Position numbers and translations under genes: made by a program. DNA of 50,868 bases from DATMNR01 sp963702765 (GTDB lineage Bacteria > Chloroflexota > Ktedonobacteria > Ktedonobacterales > Ktedonobacteraceae): assembly GCA_963702765.1 (NCBI GenBank), contig CAVPEB010000057.1, positions 1-50,868 of the forward strand, in the 5' to 3' direction. Below the pieces are notes generated by a model. The model made no database searches. It had not been told where the DNA came from and saw only the letters and a list, made by a program, of their open reading frames with translations. Each line of letters begins with the position of its first letter. Position 1 is the stretch's first letter. Shown in pieces: positions 37,632-45,809 of this stretch.

Positions 37632-38171
37632 ATGAGTTCTATAAATCCAGTTGTGCAAGTTGCACAGCAATTTCTGTTGGGAGGGGCTGTCAAACAAAAT
37701 CACGCACTTGAGCATGCAACTATTGTATTGTTGAGCAGGGAATATCCCGATGTGCGTTTTGCGGGAATTTCATTTGCAGCGGGATTTTTCGTGTTTGGAG
37801 ACGTGCCAACGGAAGCTATTTTACCAGCAGCTCAGGAAGCTTTGACTTTATTGCGAACAACTTCACCTGAATTAGCGATCCACGAACGATGTGGAACAAA
37901 TCTAGCTGTAACTGCAATGTTGACCGGTCTTTCTGCCATGACAGTTGCCAGAATGCGCCGACCATATGGTAGCGCAAACAATGTAATTTTGGCAACTATG
38001 GCAGCTATGATCGTATCACGTCCTCTTGGACTAACTGTTCAACGGTATGTTACTACCCAGACACCTAATCCATCTATGAGCATTACTGACGTCAGACCGC
38101 TTACTGTTTTTGGTACGCCAGCTCATTTTGTGAGTACAGATAATCCCGAGGCTGCGGGCTTATTTTCCTAA
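37632..38171 (+). CDS. DUF6391-like protein
   Basis: 179 residues with the pattern NHALEHATIVLLSREYPDVRFAGISFAAGFFVFGDVPTEAI, then IHERCGTNLAVTAML, which I recognise as DUF6391-type proteins of unknown function. The middle and C-terminal parts are hydrophobic enough for one or two membrane helices (NLAVTAMLTGLSAMTV; NNVILATMAAMIVS). Located 14 nt after the kinase gene and 18 nt before the sulfurtransferase, so probably co-transcribed. Confidence 0.65.
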   Translation: MSSINPVVQVAQQFLLGGAVKQNHALEHATIVLLSREYPDVRFAGISFAAGFFVFGDVPTEAILPAAQEALTLLRTTSPELAIHERCGTNLAVTAMLTGLSAMTVARMRRPYGSANNVILATMAAMIVSRPLGLTVQRYVTTQTPNPSMSITDVRPLTVFGTPAHFVSTDNPEAAGLFS

Positions 38172-38189
38172 TGGAGTAGAAGAATAGTA

Positions 38190-39062
38190 ATGGATCGTAA
38201 CAGGTTTTTAGTTGAAACGTCATGGCTGGCTGAACATGTACAAGACCCCGATTTGCGTATAGTTGATATGCGTGGCTATGTACGAACAGTGGAAAATGAA
38301 GGTATTCAGGAAGCACACTATGAGGGTGCTCGTAATGAATATGAGCAGTCACATATTCCCGGCGCTGTGTACATCGATTGGACAAGAGATATTGTTAATC
38401 TTCATGATACGATAAAAGCTCAGATAGCATCGACTGAGCAATTTGCCCAAATGATGAGCAGTATTGGTATTGGCGATCAACATCTTGTTGTAGCTTATGA
38501 CGCGCACCCTGCCTCCCAATTTGCAACCCGATTGTGGTGGGCACTCAATTATTACGGACATAACAAGGTCGTGGTGTTAAATGGTGGACTTCCCAAGTGG
38601 CAGCTTGAAAATCTGCCATTGAATAATACTATTCCGATCTACCCCCATACTACATTTACACCTGTTCTTCAACCAGAACTTCGTGCCACTGCCATAGATG
38701 TATTGAATTTATTGGGTCAACCAGATGTGGCGCTCATCGATGCTCGTGATCAAGGGCAATATTCAGGCCAGACAGTGCGTAAGCCTGGTCGGCCTGGGCA
38801 TATCCCAGGCGCACTCAATATTCCCCGCGAAGAACTCATAGATCCGAAAACTGGAACTTTCCGTGGTAACGAAGAACTGGAACAAGTTTTTTCCAAAGCG
38901 CATATTTTACCTGAACAACATATAGTTGCTTATTGCAATGGAGGTGTTGCCGCAACATCAGTACTTTTCGCACTTGCGATGTTGGGTTATCCAACGTTAA
39001 CAAACTATGATGGTTCATGGAATGAATGGGGCGAACGCCGGGATTTGCCTGTTGAGCTTTAA
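38190..39062 (+). CDS. Sulfurtransferase (two rhodanese domains)
   Basis: 290 residues with tandem rhodanese domains. The N-terminal domain (LRIVDMRGYVRTV...HIPGAVYIDWTRDIVN) lacks the catalytic Cys. The C-terminal domain (VALIDARDQGQYSGQ...GHIPGALNIPREEL) has the active loop CNGGVAAT near residue 254. This is the thiosulfate/3-mercaptopyruvate sulfurtransferase architecture. Loop size and sequence CNGGVAAT do not decide between these two substrates. Ends 12 nt from the convergent homoserine dehydrogenase gene. Confidence 0.88.
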   Translation: MDRNRFLVETSWLAEHVQDPDLRIVDMRGYVRTVENEGIQEAHYEGARNEYEQSHIPGAVYIDWTRDIVNLHDTIKAQIASTEQFAQMMSSIGIGDQHLVVAYDAHPASQFATRLWWALNYYGHNKVVVLNGGLPKWQLENLPLNNTIPIYPHTTFTPVLQPELRATAIDVLNLLGQPDVALIDARDQGQYSGQTVRKPGRPGHIPGALNIPREELIDPKTGTFRGNEELEQVFSKAHILPEQHIVAYCNGGVAATSVLFALAMLGYPTLTNYDGSWNEWGERRDLPVEL

Positions 39063-39073
39063 TACGAAAAGAA

Positions 39074-40141
39074 TTATATGCTTCGTAGTCGTTGAATCGT
39101 GATAAGGTCGCTGAGTACCCCATATGCTGTTTGCACTACTGCTGGTTCGTGTTCGACCAAAGTGATTGTGCCCATGGCTTCGGTTTTGATGGAGATTACT
39201 CCTGTTGTGCCTTTACCTACATGTAACGTGTCATCTGAATTAATACGACGTGGTCGTACCTCAGCAAAGAGTACACCGTTTTTACGATGTGCTTGACTAA
39301 CTAAGCGGTAAGGTGAACCTGCCATTGCTGCCGCGCAAATTTCATCGGTAGTGAGTTTGCGAATACCCTCACGTTCGACCATTTGAGGGGTAAAGTTACC
39401 ATCAAGAAGTGAATTAGCTAAAATTGTAGTTTTCATCACCGCATCCCAGCCATCCAGGTCGTACCAGGGATCAGTTTCGGCTACGCCGATTTCCTGAGCT
39501 TTAACAATTGCCTCCTCAAGTGAATATCCATGCTCAATCATGTTTAATACCAGCGTGCTGGTTGAGTTCAACGTTGCCTTGAAGGATTGTATTCCAACTG
39601 CAGGGAGAGTAAATTCTGCCAAATTTATTAGAGGGAGCCCATCCATAACAGCCGATTCAAATCGAAACTGTACATCATACCGCCGAGCCAATGATTGAAG
39701 TTCTTTTTGTGCAAATGCTACAGGACCTTTGTTTGCAGTAATTACATCCATACCTGATTCGAGAGCTTTACGAATATGCCTGAGTGCTGGTTGACCATTC
39801 TGAGGATTGAGGGTAGTAAGCTCGACGAATAACGAAGCGCCTGCTTTTTTCCCATCCTGGATAAATGTCTCAAAATTTTCAATACGGGTTCCTGAGCTGC
39901 TAAGCCAGTTCAGTGCGTCTTGTTCACGAACAAGCAAATCTGCATTGATCCCATCGCTATAAATATAAAGACCACGACTACGTGAGCCAATTCCGATAAT
40001 CACCGGGCGTATGCCAGATTCGCGTGCTAACCATTCGCTCCGAGATGCTAATAGTGGAAGGAACGCCTGTGCGACGTGTCCATAGCCCAATATGAGGATG
40101 CGGAGTGGTGGAAGTAATGCAGAGAGAGATGTTTTGTTCAT
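39074..40141 (-). CDS. hom: Homoserine dehydrogenase
   Basis: 355 residues. Rossmann segment RILILGYGHVAQAFLPLL at the N terminus, then VELTTLNPQNGQPALRHIRKALESGMDVITANKGPVA and ESAVMDGLPLINL, and NSTSTLVLNMIEHGYSLEEAIVKAQEIGVAETDPWYDLDGWDA, the core of homoserine dehydrogenase. No ACT domain is present. It reduces aspartate semialdehyde to homoserine. ATG at 40141 is preferred; the longer frame to 40240 is inside isrB. The start codon forms ATGA with the stop of isrB, so its own upstream region appears to have been displaced by that element. Confidence 0.85.
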   Translation of the reverse strand: MNKTSLSALLPPLRILILGYGHVAQAFLPLLASRSEWLARESGIRPVIIGIGSRSRGLYIYSDGINADLLVREQDALNWLSSSGTRIENFETFIQDGKKAGASLFVELTTLNPQNGQPALRHIRKALESGMDVITANKGPVAFAQKELQSLARRYDVQFRFESAVMDGLPLINLAEFTLPAVGIQSFKATLNSTSTLVLNMIEHGYSLEEAIVKAQEIGVAETDPWYDLDGWDAVMKTTILANSLLDGNFTPQMVEREGIRKLTTDEICAAAMAGSPYRLVSQAHRKNGVLFAEVRPRRINSDDTLHVGKGTTGVISIKTEAMGTITLVEHEPAVVQTAYGVLSDLITIQRLRSI

Positions 40142-41238
40142 AGAAATCCCCGCTTTTCTGTATCTCGCCCCGTTGAGGTCTGGGAGGGAGCAGGCGTTTC
40201 TTTTGATGCCGTGGCAATGGGCGCAAGCCGCGTCTTCCACCGTAACACCTCGATCAACCTACAATCAGCTACCTTCGCCGATTGGGTGAGCCGCTTGCCT
40301 GTCTGAGGATCGTGCAGGCTCAGTTTCCCATCCATCGTGCCGCCCACATAGGCTTTCCCCCACTTCGGGTGCTTGACCAGCGTGCCCCGCTTGATGCCTT
40401 GCGAGAATGTGCCACCGTAGAGCTTCCTCTTGCCGCCTTTCTCTGGCTCGAAGCGATGCAGTTGGCGGTGGTGCCAGGTCAGTGGGCTGATGCAAACCAG
40501 CCTCGTGTTATCTGGCTTCTTCCGCCCCCCCACAGCAGTGTATGCCAACACCCAGGCGTCTATGCAGTGCGCTTCCCAGACTTCTGCCAACTTCTTCCCG
40601 GTTTTCTTGAGCCCAAACCGCTCGCGCATTTCCTTCGTTTCATAGCCCTGTTTGGTCTGCACTGGAGCCAACTTACCGAGTTCAACGTAGAACCATTGCT
40701 TGCCCACTTGTAGGGGAGAAAAACGGCTATTCCAGCGGCGCTTGTTCGGTTTGGTCAGGGCTTTGATGTCTTCGACCACAAAGACGCTCACCGGGAAGAG
40801 TCGGCACAGAAACGTCGCCAGTCGCAATTTCCAGTGCCAGCGCGCTCTGGTGGAAGGCGGAAGCCTCTTCTTGCTCTGCTTGCGGTTCTGACGCGGCTTG
40901 CGACAAGGGGTGTTCCGCCCTCTGCGGGTACGGCGCCTCTGGGTGCTGCGCTTCTCCGCTTCCTTCACGCCGTCTCTGGCCTCCGCCTGGATGTTGGTAT
41001 AGGTGTGGGCCGCTGAGGTCACGCTATAACCTTCGCGCTTGCTACCCGGGTCAATCCCCACCGCTATGGGCTGCGACACGCGTTCCGACGGTTCGACATT
41101 CAATCGGACGCAAAAGAGCCCTCCTTTCCAGAAATGCGTTGCCTTGCCGCTCTTGATCCACTTTCTGGCTCTGGACGGAGTCGTGGGCATGAGTGGTGTG
41201 CATTCCTGATCGACCACAGGGACAAAGATGTGCGACAT
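40138..41238 (-). CDS. isrB: IsrB-like RNA-guided nickase candidate (RRXRR/PLMP, RuvC without HNH)
   Basis: 366 residues. Order of elements: PLMP motif (PLMPTTPSRARKW, residues 15-27), RuvC-I GIDPGSKREG (Asp63), an arginine-rich bridge with RRTRR at 102-106 and a basic helix to about 139, RuvC-II VFVVEDIKA (Glu156), RuvC-III EAHCIDAW (His224, Asp227), then a C-terminal domain. Only 68 residues separate RuvC-II and -III, leaving no room for an HNH nuclease, which distinguishes IsrB from IscB. IsrB proteins nick DNA under omega-RNA guidance. Start ATG at 41238; the longer frame to 41289 extends into the RNA region. The gene is visibly GC-richer than its surroundings. Confidence 0.85.
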   Translation of the reverse strand: MSHIFVPVVDQECTPLMPTTPSRARKWIKSGKATHFWKGGLFCVRLNVEPSERVSQPIAVGIDPGSKREGYSVTSAAHTYTNIQAEARDGVKEAEKRSTQRRRTRRGRNTPCRKPRQNRKQSKKRLPPSTRARWHWKLRLATFLCRLFPVSVFVVEDIKALTKPNKRRWNSRFSPLQVGKQWFYVELGKLAPVQTKQGYETKEMRERFGLKKTGKKLAEVWEAHCIDAWVLAYTAVGGRKKPDNTRLVCISPLTWHHRQLHRFEPEKGGKRKLYGGTFSQGIKRGTLVKHPKWGKAYVGGTMDGKLSLHDPQTGKRLTQSAKVADCRLIEVLRWKTRLAPIATASKETPAPSQTSTGRDTEKRGFL

Positions 41239-41480
41239 TGTGCTGTAAGCCTCTTTCGAGTGTGCTATTTTCCCTTCGCTGCTGACCAACGGAGCGGTTG
41301 CAAATTAGGGAGGCGTTCGCAACGTCCTGTGGGCTGCCATGCCCAGATGATTCAGCTACCTTCAGGCACCCCGTTGCCGGAGCTTGGACAAGCTAGTTTC
41401 GCAGTTGCCCTCGTGAGTTCCCCAGTGGCAAACTGGATTCCATCACAAGCCCATCCCGTAGAACAGCATGGGTGCTTGAC
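40142..41480 (-). mobile_element. IsrB/ISC-type element (omega RNA + isrB, no transposase)
   Basis: The block differs in composition from its flanks: 37 of 60 bases are G or C in 40441-40500 against 24 of 60 in 39661-39720. It contains only the omega-RNA region and isrB; no TnpA is present, so mobilisation would need a transposase in trans. Proposed ends: 41480, where the RNA scaffold starts, and about 40142, next to the homoserine dehydrogenase ATG. The right end is approximate. Confidence 0.55.
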
Positions 41481-41496
41481 AATTACATACCTGAGC
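41239..41496 (-). ncRNA. Candidate omega RNA (guide plus scaffold) for IsrB
   Basis: Non-coding stretch between isrB and the kinase gene, on the same strand as and upstream of isrB, where omega RNAs of IscB/IsrB loci lie. From about 41480 downwards it folds: CAAG-CA-CCCAT with ATGGGCTTG (41446-41478), CTTGTGA with TCACGAG (41410-41449) enclosing CCAGT-TTGCC-ACTGG (41422-41436), and AGCTT-GTCC-AAGCT further on. The first two helices share the CTTG strand, so they may be alternative or pseudoknotted. Scaffold start near 41480; the 16 nt above it (GCTCAGGTATGTAATT, 41481-41496) would be the guide. The 3' end is not defined. Confidence 0.6.
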
Positions 41497-41524
41497 CACA
41501 ATCGCATAACGCTGATCGCTCATA

Positions 41525-43279
41525 CTACCTGATGAATGATGCACCATGGTTTATCAGGACGATAAACAGAACGATCAGCAAAACCACAAGAAAGACGATT
41601 ATCATGTAAAGAAGTATTTTACGCGCTTCTTTTGGAGCGGCGTTGATCGTAGATTTCGTGATTGATTCCTCAGTTGGAGCTTGTGTGATCGGTGTAACTT
41701 GCACAAGGGTAGGAACTGACGTCTTTATGAACGAATTAGGCGTAGCCTGCGAAGGAGCAGCTGAAAAGGTCCTCTCTTGTGTTATTGGTTTTGATTGTGT
41801 CTGCAACATATTTTGCCCAGGATTAGTGGACATTGTAATTGGTGAACCAGTAGATAGTTGTTGCGGAGTCCCAGTTGGATTAGAAGAGGATTCAGGTAAC
41901 TTTGGTATTGCAGACATTCTGGTTTCATCTAAAGATCCAGGTGGTACTCTACTATTTTCTTGTGATTGATTGATTGAGTTTTTGTTCATAATAGCGGGTG
42001 TTTGTGATGAGGCTGAATCCAGATTATTCGGAGCTTTATTTGCTAGTGAAAAACCACATTGTGGACAAAACGTGGCCTGTCTACGTACTTCAACATTGCA
42101 TCGAGGACAACGAGTGGGTGAGGCCGATGCTATCAATGGTTGCGGTTGTTGCGAGGGTACAGAGGCAGAAGCATCTCGCGATGACTGATCTATAGCAGCC
42201 TGCGCATTTTGCATGCTTTCAAAAAGCTGGGGTAAATCAGGTTGAGTGCTATGAGGGTCTACCGGTCGATTCGTATTCGTTGTCGTTGGTTGTGTAGATA
42301 AAGGCACTGAACGCAGTACCAACTTTAGGTTATTGCTCATTTCCGCAACGGATTGATATCGATCTTTAGGCTTCATTGCCATGGATTTTTTGATAATCAT
42401 GTTGAGACGCTCAAGGATTTCCGGTGGAAGAATATCCAACTGTGCGAGGTGTCTTGAGTGACGTGGCGCTGGTTTTGCTGGCTTCGTGACACCGAGTCGA
42501 AATTGTCGTCCAGAACCTGAGGTCAGGCTTGTTTCAGGAGGGTTATGTGCAAGCTGCTCTTGTAATGAAGGTAAGTCAGGGAGGTTTTGTTGCATCGATT
42601 GATTGCGAGTAGATACGTTAGGTGGCTCGTGAGTAGTGAGCGCAAAATACAATGTTCCACCAAGTGCATAGACATCTGAACGTGTGTCAGTACCACTGCC
42701 GCCAGGATATTGTTCTAGAGGAGCATAGCCAGGAGTACCTTGATGACGGATAAAAAAAAGTGTACGAGCTCCGTCTGCCGTTGCCTTTGCATTCCCCAGA
42801 TCTACCAAGATAGCCATTCCATTTGATGTTATCCGAATATTGTCTGGTTTTATATCACGATGTATAACTGGAGGATTATGGTTATGCAGAAATGTAACGG
42901 CATCGCAAATTGAAATAATCCATTCTAAAATTCGAATTAACGGTATTACATCATTACGTTGTCGAACAGTACGAATGAGATCAGTTAAGTCGCTTCCTTC
43001 AATATAACCGAGAACAATATAGTAGCGACCTCGCTCGTCAAAAGCATCCTGAAAGGCAGGCAAGTTTGGATGATGCAACTGACTGAGAACGCGTGCCTCG
43101 TGTTCAAGTTGAGCTTTACCATTAGCTCCTGTAACCAGATATTCTTTAATCGCGAATTGTTGATTAGTTCTTAAGTCAACAGATAAATATACATGACCAA
43201 AGCCTCCGCTGCCAAGAGCACGCTCAATACGGTAATGTCCCTTCAGTACTGTGCCTTGAGGAAGCGTTTCCATTACCAT
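41525..43279 (-). CDS. Serine/threonine protein kinase with zinc ribbon and C-terminal membrane anchor
   Basis: 584 residues. Kinase domain about 10-290: ALGSGGFGHVYLS, FAIKEYL, VIHRDIKPDNIRI, VDLGNAK (DLG rather than DFG), GTPGYAPLEQY. Then a Ser/Pro/Gln-rich region, a zinc ribbon (CPRCNVEVRRQATFCPQCGFSL), a second low-complexity segment, and a single C-terminal helix (ILLYMIIVFLVVLLIVLFIVLI) with only a short tail. The kinase is thus cytoplasmic and tail-anchored. ATG at 43279 has AAAGGAGA upstream. Its stop TAG is followed at once by an ATG at 41523 starting a 26-codon frame that runs into the IsrB element. Confidence 0.88.
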   Translation of the reverse strand: MVMETLPQGTVLKGHYRIERALGSGGFGHVYLSVDLRTNQQFAIKEYLVTGANGKAQLEHEARVLSQLHHPNLPAFQDAFDERGRYYIVLGYIEGSDLTDLIRTVRQRNDVIPLIRILEWIISICDAVTFLHNHNPPVIHRDIKPDNIRITSNGMAILVDLGNAKATADGARTLFFIRHQGTPGYAPLEQYPGGSGTDTRSDVYALGGTLYFALTTHEPPNVSTRNQSMQQNLPDLPSLQEQLAHNPPETSLTSGSGRQFRLGVTKPAKPAPRHSRHLAQLDILPPEILERLNMIIKKSMAMKPKDRYQSVAEMSNNLKLVLRSVPLSTQPTTTNTNRPVDPHSTQPDLPQLFESMQNAQAAIDQSSRDASASVPSQQPQPLIASASPTRCPRCNVEVRRQATFCPQCGFSLANKAPNNLDSASSQTPAIMNKNSINQSQENSRVPPGSLDETRMSAIPKLPESSSNPTGTPQQLSTGSPITMSTNPGQNMLQTQSKPITQERTFSAAPSQATPNSFIKTSVPTLVQVTPITQAPTEESITKSTINAAPKEARKILLYMIIVFLVVLLIVLFIVLINHGASFIR

Positions 43280-43425
43280 ACAAGGTGTCTCCTTTTTGTT
43301 CTCCAGAACAATATACCGGCAGCGGGGTGACTTAGAAAATGAAATGCAACACAACTGACTATGTTTTAGCCCTCGCAGGCATTATACACTAGATTTCATT
43401 GGTCTGTCATGTACTAGGAGCATGC

Positions 43426-43950
43426 CTAATCGGTCTTTGAATGAGGTTGTATAGGTGGGCTTGCAGGGGAAAGACGAGCCTGAGAAAGAAAAGCCCAGTT
43501 ATTTTGTTTACAGACACGCAAGTACATAAATGTCTCCGTTTGTTGCACGCCCTGCACTTTGTATAGCTTCTCAGTCAAAAAATCGAGGAGATGATCATTA
43601 TCTCGACAAACAACTTCTGCTAACAGATCAAAGCTTCCCGCACAAATAATGAGGTAGATAACTTCTTCGAAGGCAGATATTTGGTTTGCGACTTCAAAAA
43701 GACGATCACCTGAAACACGTATGCCTATCATACTAGCATGTGAAAACCCAAGTTTTACAGGATTCGTAATTGCCACTATCTGCATAACTCGTGTATTGAT
43801 CAAGTTTGCAACACGTTGACGAACACTGGCTTCGGAAATACCAAGTTCAGCGGCTAATTTGGTAAAAGGTCGCCGTCCATCAATTTGTAATGCATCTATA
43901 ATTTTTTGATCGATTTCATCTATCGAATTTTTGTTTGCGTTTTGGTCCAT
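43426..43950 (-). CDS. Lrp/AsnC family transcriptional regulator
   Basis: 174 residues. N-terminal winged HTH (IDQKIIDALQIDGRRPFTKLAAELGISEASVRQRVANLI) followed by a RAM/AsnC ligand-binding domain (ASMIGIRVSGDRLFEVANQISAFEEVIYLIICAGSFDLLAEVVC). The start ATG at 43950 lacks a strong ribosome site. It is divergent from the HDAC-like gene 123 nt away and could regulate it. The effector, probably an amino acid or small acid, is unknown. Confidence 0.88.
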   Translation of the reverse strand: MDQNANKNSIDEIDQKIIDALQIDGRRPFTKLAAELGISEASVRQRVANLINTRVMQIVAITNPVKLGFSHASMIGIRVSGDRLFEVANQISAFEEVIYLIICAGSFDLLAEVVCRDNDHLLDFLTEKLYKVQGVQQTETFMYLRVCKQNNWAFLSQARLSPASPPIQPHSKTD

Positions 43951-44072
43951 GATTGGCTTATAGTACCATCTTAAGCTGCTGTATGCAATAATTCACTGAC
44001 CTTTTATATAATGAACAAATAAACTCTCTCATAGCGCAAACTCCAATCCCCTTTGCAGAAAGGATTTTTATC

Positions 44073-45212
44073 ATGTCAAATAAACTCACAGGCCTCATTT
44101 ATGATAAACGTTATCTGAATCATGATACAGGTGTACAAACAGCAGTTGCTATGCGTGAGGGTTCATTTCAACTGGGACCAGAACCGCACCCTTCATCAGT
44201 CTATATTACCCAACGCATTAAGCAGTTTCTTGATGGTTCAGGTTTAACAGCAAAGATGAAACATATCGTTGCTCGAGCTGCAGATGAGGAAGAGCTTGCT
44301 GTGTATCATACACGCGAATTTATTGCTGGAGTACGAAAACATATGGAGGGAGGTCCGAGCAAGGGTGATTGGGGAGAGATAGAAATTGATACTCCTCTTA
44401 GCCAGGGATCTTTTGATGCAGCTGTATTTGCGGCTGGCGGAGCAATAAACGCGGTGCAGGCAGTAATGAGCGGTGAAGTAAGCAATGCATATGCACTCTT
44501 ACGACCACCTGGCCACCATGCTTTAAGCAATCGGGCGATGGGATTCTGTATATTCAATAATGCAGTAGTAGCAGCTCACTCTGCACGAAATATCTATGGT
44601 CTCGAACGTATCATGATCGTGGATTGGGATGTGCATCATGGTAATGGAACCCAGGATGCTTTCTATAGTGATCCGGGGGTACTCTTTGTCTCTTTACATC
44701 AACAAGACTGGTATCCCAAGCTGTCTGGAGAATTAGATCAAGTAGGAACTGGTGCGGGTGCGGGCTTTACAGTTAATATTCCACTTCCTGCTGGTACTGG
44801 GGATAGAGGTTATCGTGCGGCATTTGAACAACTTGTTGTCCCTATTGGATTGCTGTATCGTCCTGAATTGATAATAATCTCGGCTGGTCAAGATGCGAAC
44901 TGGCTTGATCCTCTCGCTCAGATGATGGTCACTCAATCGGGTTTCCGTAAAATGTCTGAACTGGTACTAGGACTTGCTGAGGAAGTCAGTGAAGGTAAAT
45001 TACTTATGTTGCAAGAAGGAGGATATAGTGCTGCTTATGTTCCATATTGCACTGTTGCTGCGGTTGAGCCGCTATTGGATGTTGATCTGGGCATTATTGA
45101 TTTGAATGCTGGTACTGCTGAGGTTGAACGGTGCGAGACTATTTTCACTACGGAGACGCTAAATGCACTGGAAGTGGCAAGGAAATGGCATAAGAACTGG
45201 TGGAAGATATAG
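44073..45212 (+). CDS. Histone deacetylase-like amidohydrolase (class II type)
   Basis: 379 residues of the arginase/deacetylase superfamily. Motifs: RPPGHHALSNRAMGFCIFNNA (active-site His pair), MIVDWDVHHGNGTQDAFY (zinc ligands Asp and His), LIIISAGQDANWLDPLAQM (third zinc ligand region) and LQEGGYSAAYVP. In bacteria such enzymes act on acetylpolyamines or other acylated amines. An AAAGGA site lies 9-10 nt before the ATG, and a TATAAT lies 60 nt upstream at 44007. Divergent from the AsnC-type regulator. Confidence 0.87.
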   Translation: MSNKLTGLIYDKRYLNHDTGVQTAVAMREGSFQLGPEPHPSSVYITQRIKQFLDGSGLTAKMKHIVARAADEEELAVYHTREFIAGVRKHMEGGPSKGDWGEIEIDTPLSQGSFDAAVFAAGGAINAVQAVMSGEVSNAYALLRPPGHHALSNRAMGFCIFNNAVVAAHSARNIYGLERIMIVDWDVHHGNGTQDAFYSDPGVLFVSLHQQDWYPKLSGELDQVGTGAGAGFTVNIPLPAGTGDRGYRAAFEQLVVPIGLLYRPELIIISAGQDANWLDPLAQMMVTQSGFRKMSELVLGLAEEVSEGKLLMLQEGGYSAAYVPYCTVAAVEPLLDVDLGIIDLNAGTAEVERCETIFTTETLNALEVARKWHKNWWKI

Positions 45213-45322
45213 CAATAGAATTGATAGTTGTGCTATCATAGGGCGCACATATTATGGCAGATCAAGCTATCTTCGTTAAGATACTTGTCGAATACTTCTG
45301 CTTAATTTGAAGGAAGAGAAGT

Positions 45323-45721
45323 ATGAGTGATGAAATTAGCCAGCCAATGCGGACAGAGCTTTTCGCTGCTTCTATACGTGCAGACAAGACTGAATTAAAG
45401 ACATTTCTAGATGCTCTTGCCATCAAGTTGGAGGGATCATTGCCTGATCATACTAGAGTAATCCGACAAGGGAATTTTTTTTCACGTGAGCGACCAGTGA
45501 AGGAAATAGTAGTATCTTTAGGTGAGTATCAGTATCGAATTGGCAGAGAGAAACAGGGATTTCTAATAGCGGCACGGGAACATATAGTGCGGGGTATTAT
45601 TCTTAAAACTGAGCAAACTACTGTAGATCAATGGATTAATGAACTTTCGGAGGCTTTAGCTCAGCTTGCAAGCCATAGTGCCCAATCTCGTGCTGCTCTA
45701 GAGAGATTTCTACTTCAATGA
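45323..45721 (+). CDS. Hypothetical protein, 132 aa
   Basis: I do not recognise this protein. It is soluble, with helical ends (KTELKTFLDALAIKLEG and WINELSEALAQLASHSAQSRAALERFLLQ) and a central beta-rich part (TRVIRQGNFFSRERPVKEIVVSLGEYQYRIGREK). GAAGGAAGAG lies before the ATG at 45323. It stands between the HDAC-like gene and the duplicated YbjQ gene on the same strand, with 110 nt and 88 nt gaps. Codon use looks like the neighbours, so a real gene is likely. Confidence 0.65.
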   Translation: MSDEISQPMRTELFAASIRADKTELKTFLDALAIKLEGSLPDHTRVIRQGNFFSRERPVKEIVVSLGEYQYRIGREKQGFLIAAREHIVRGIILKTEQTTVDQWINELSEALAQLASHSAQSRAALERFLLQ

Positions 45722-45809
45722 AATATTCATCCTAACCTTATGCGTAATTTCCTTGATTTGCTATTTGGATATACAACCCAGAGAATATTAGAGTAGAAGG
45801 AGTATTTTT

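Noticed and set aside
40142..40240. Longer N terminus for homoserine dehydrogenase
   Set aside because: The added residues lie inside isrB, are not homologous to the family, and the ATG at 40141 gives the normal N terminus.
40282..40713. 143-codon + strand frame antisense to isrB
   Set aside because: Lies in a GC-rich block where antisense frames stay open by composition; no protein pattern, no ribosome site.
41443..41523. 26-codon minus-strand frame starting right after the kinase stop (MSDQRYAIVAQ...)
   Set aside because: It runs across the proposed element boundary into the omega-RNA scaffold, so it is more likely flank plus RNA sequence than a gene.
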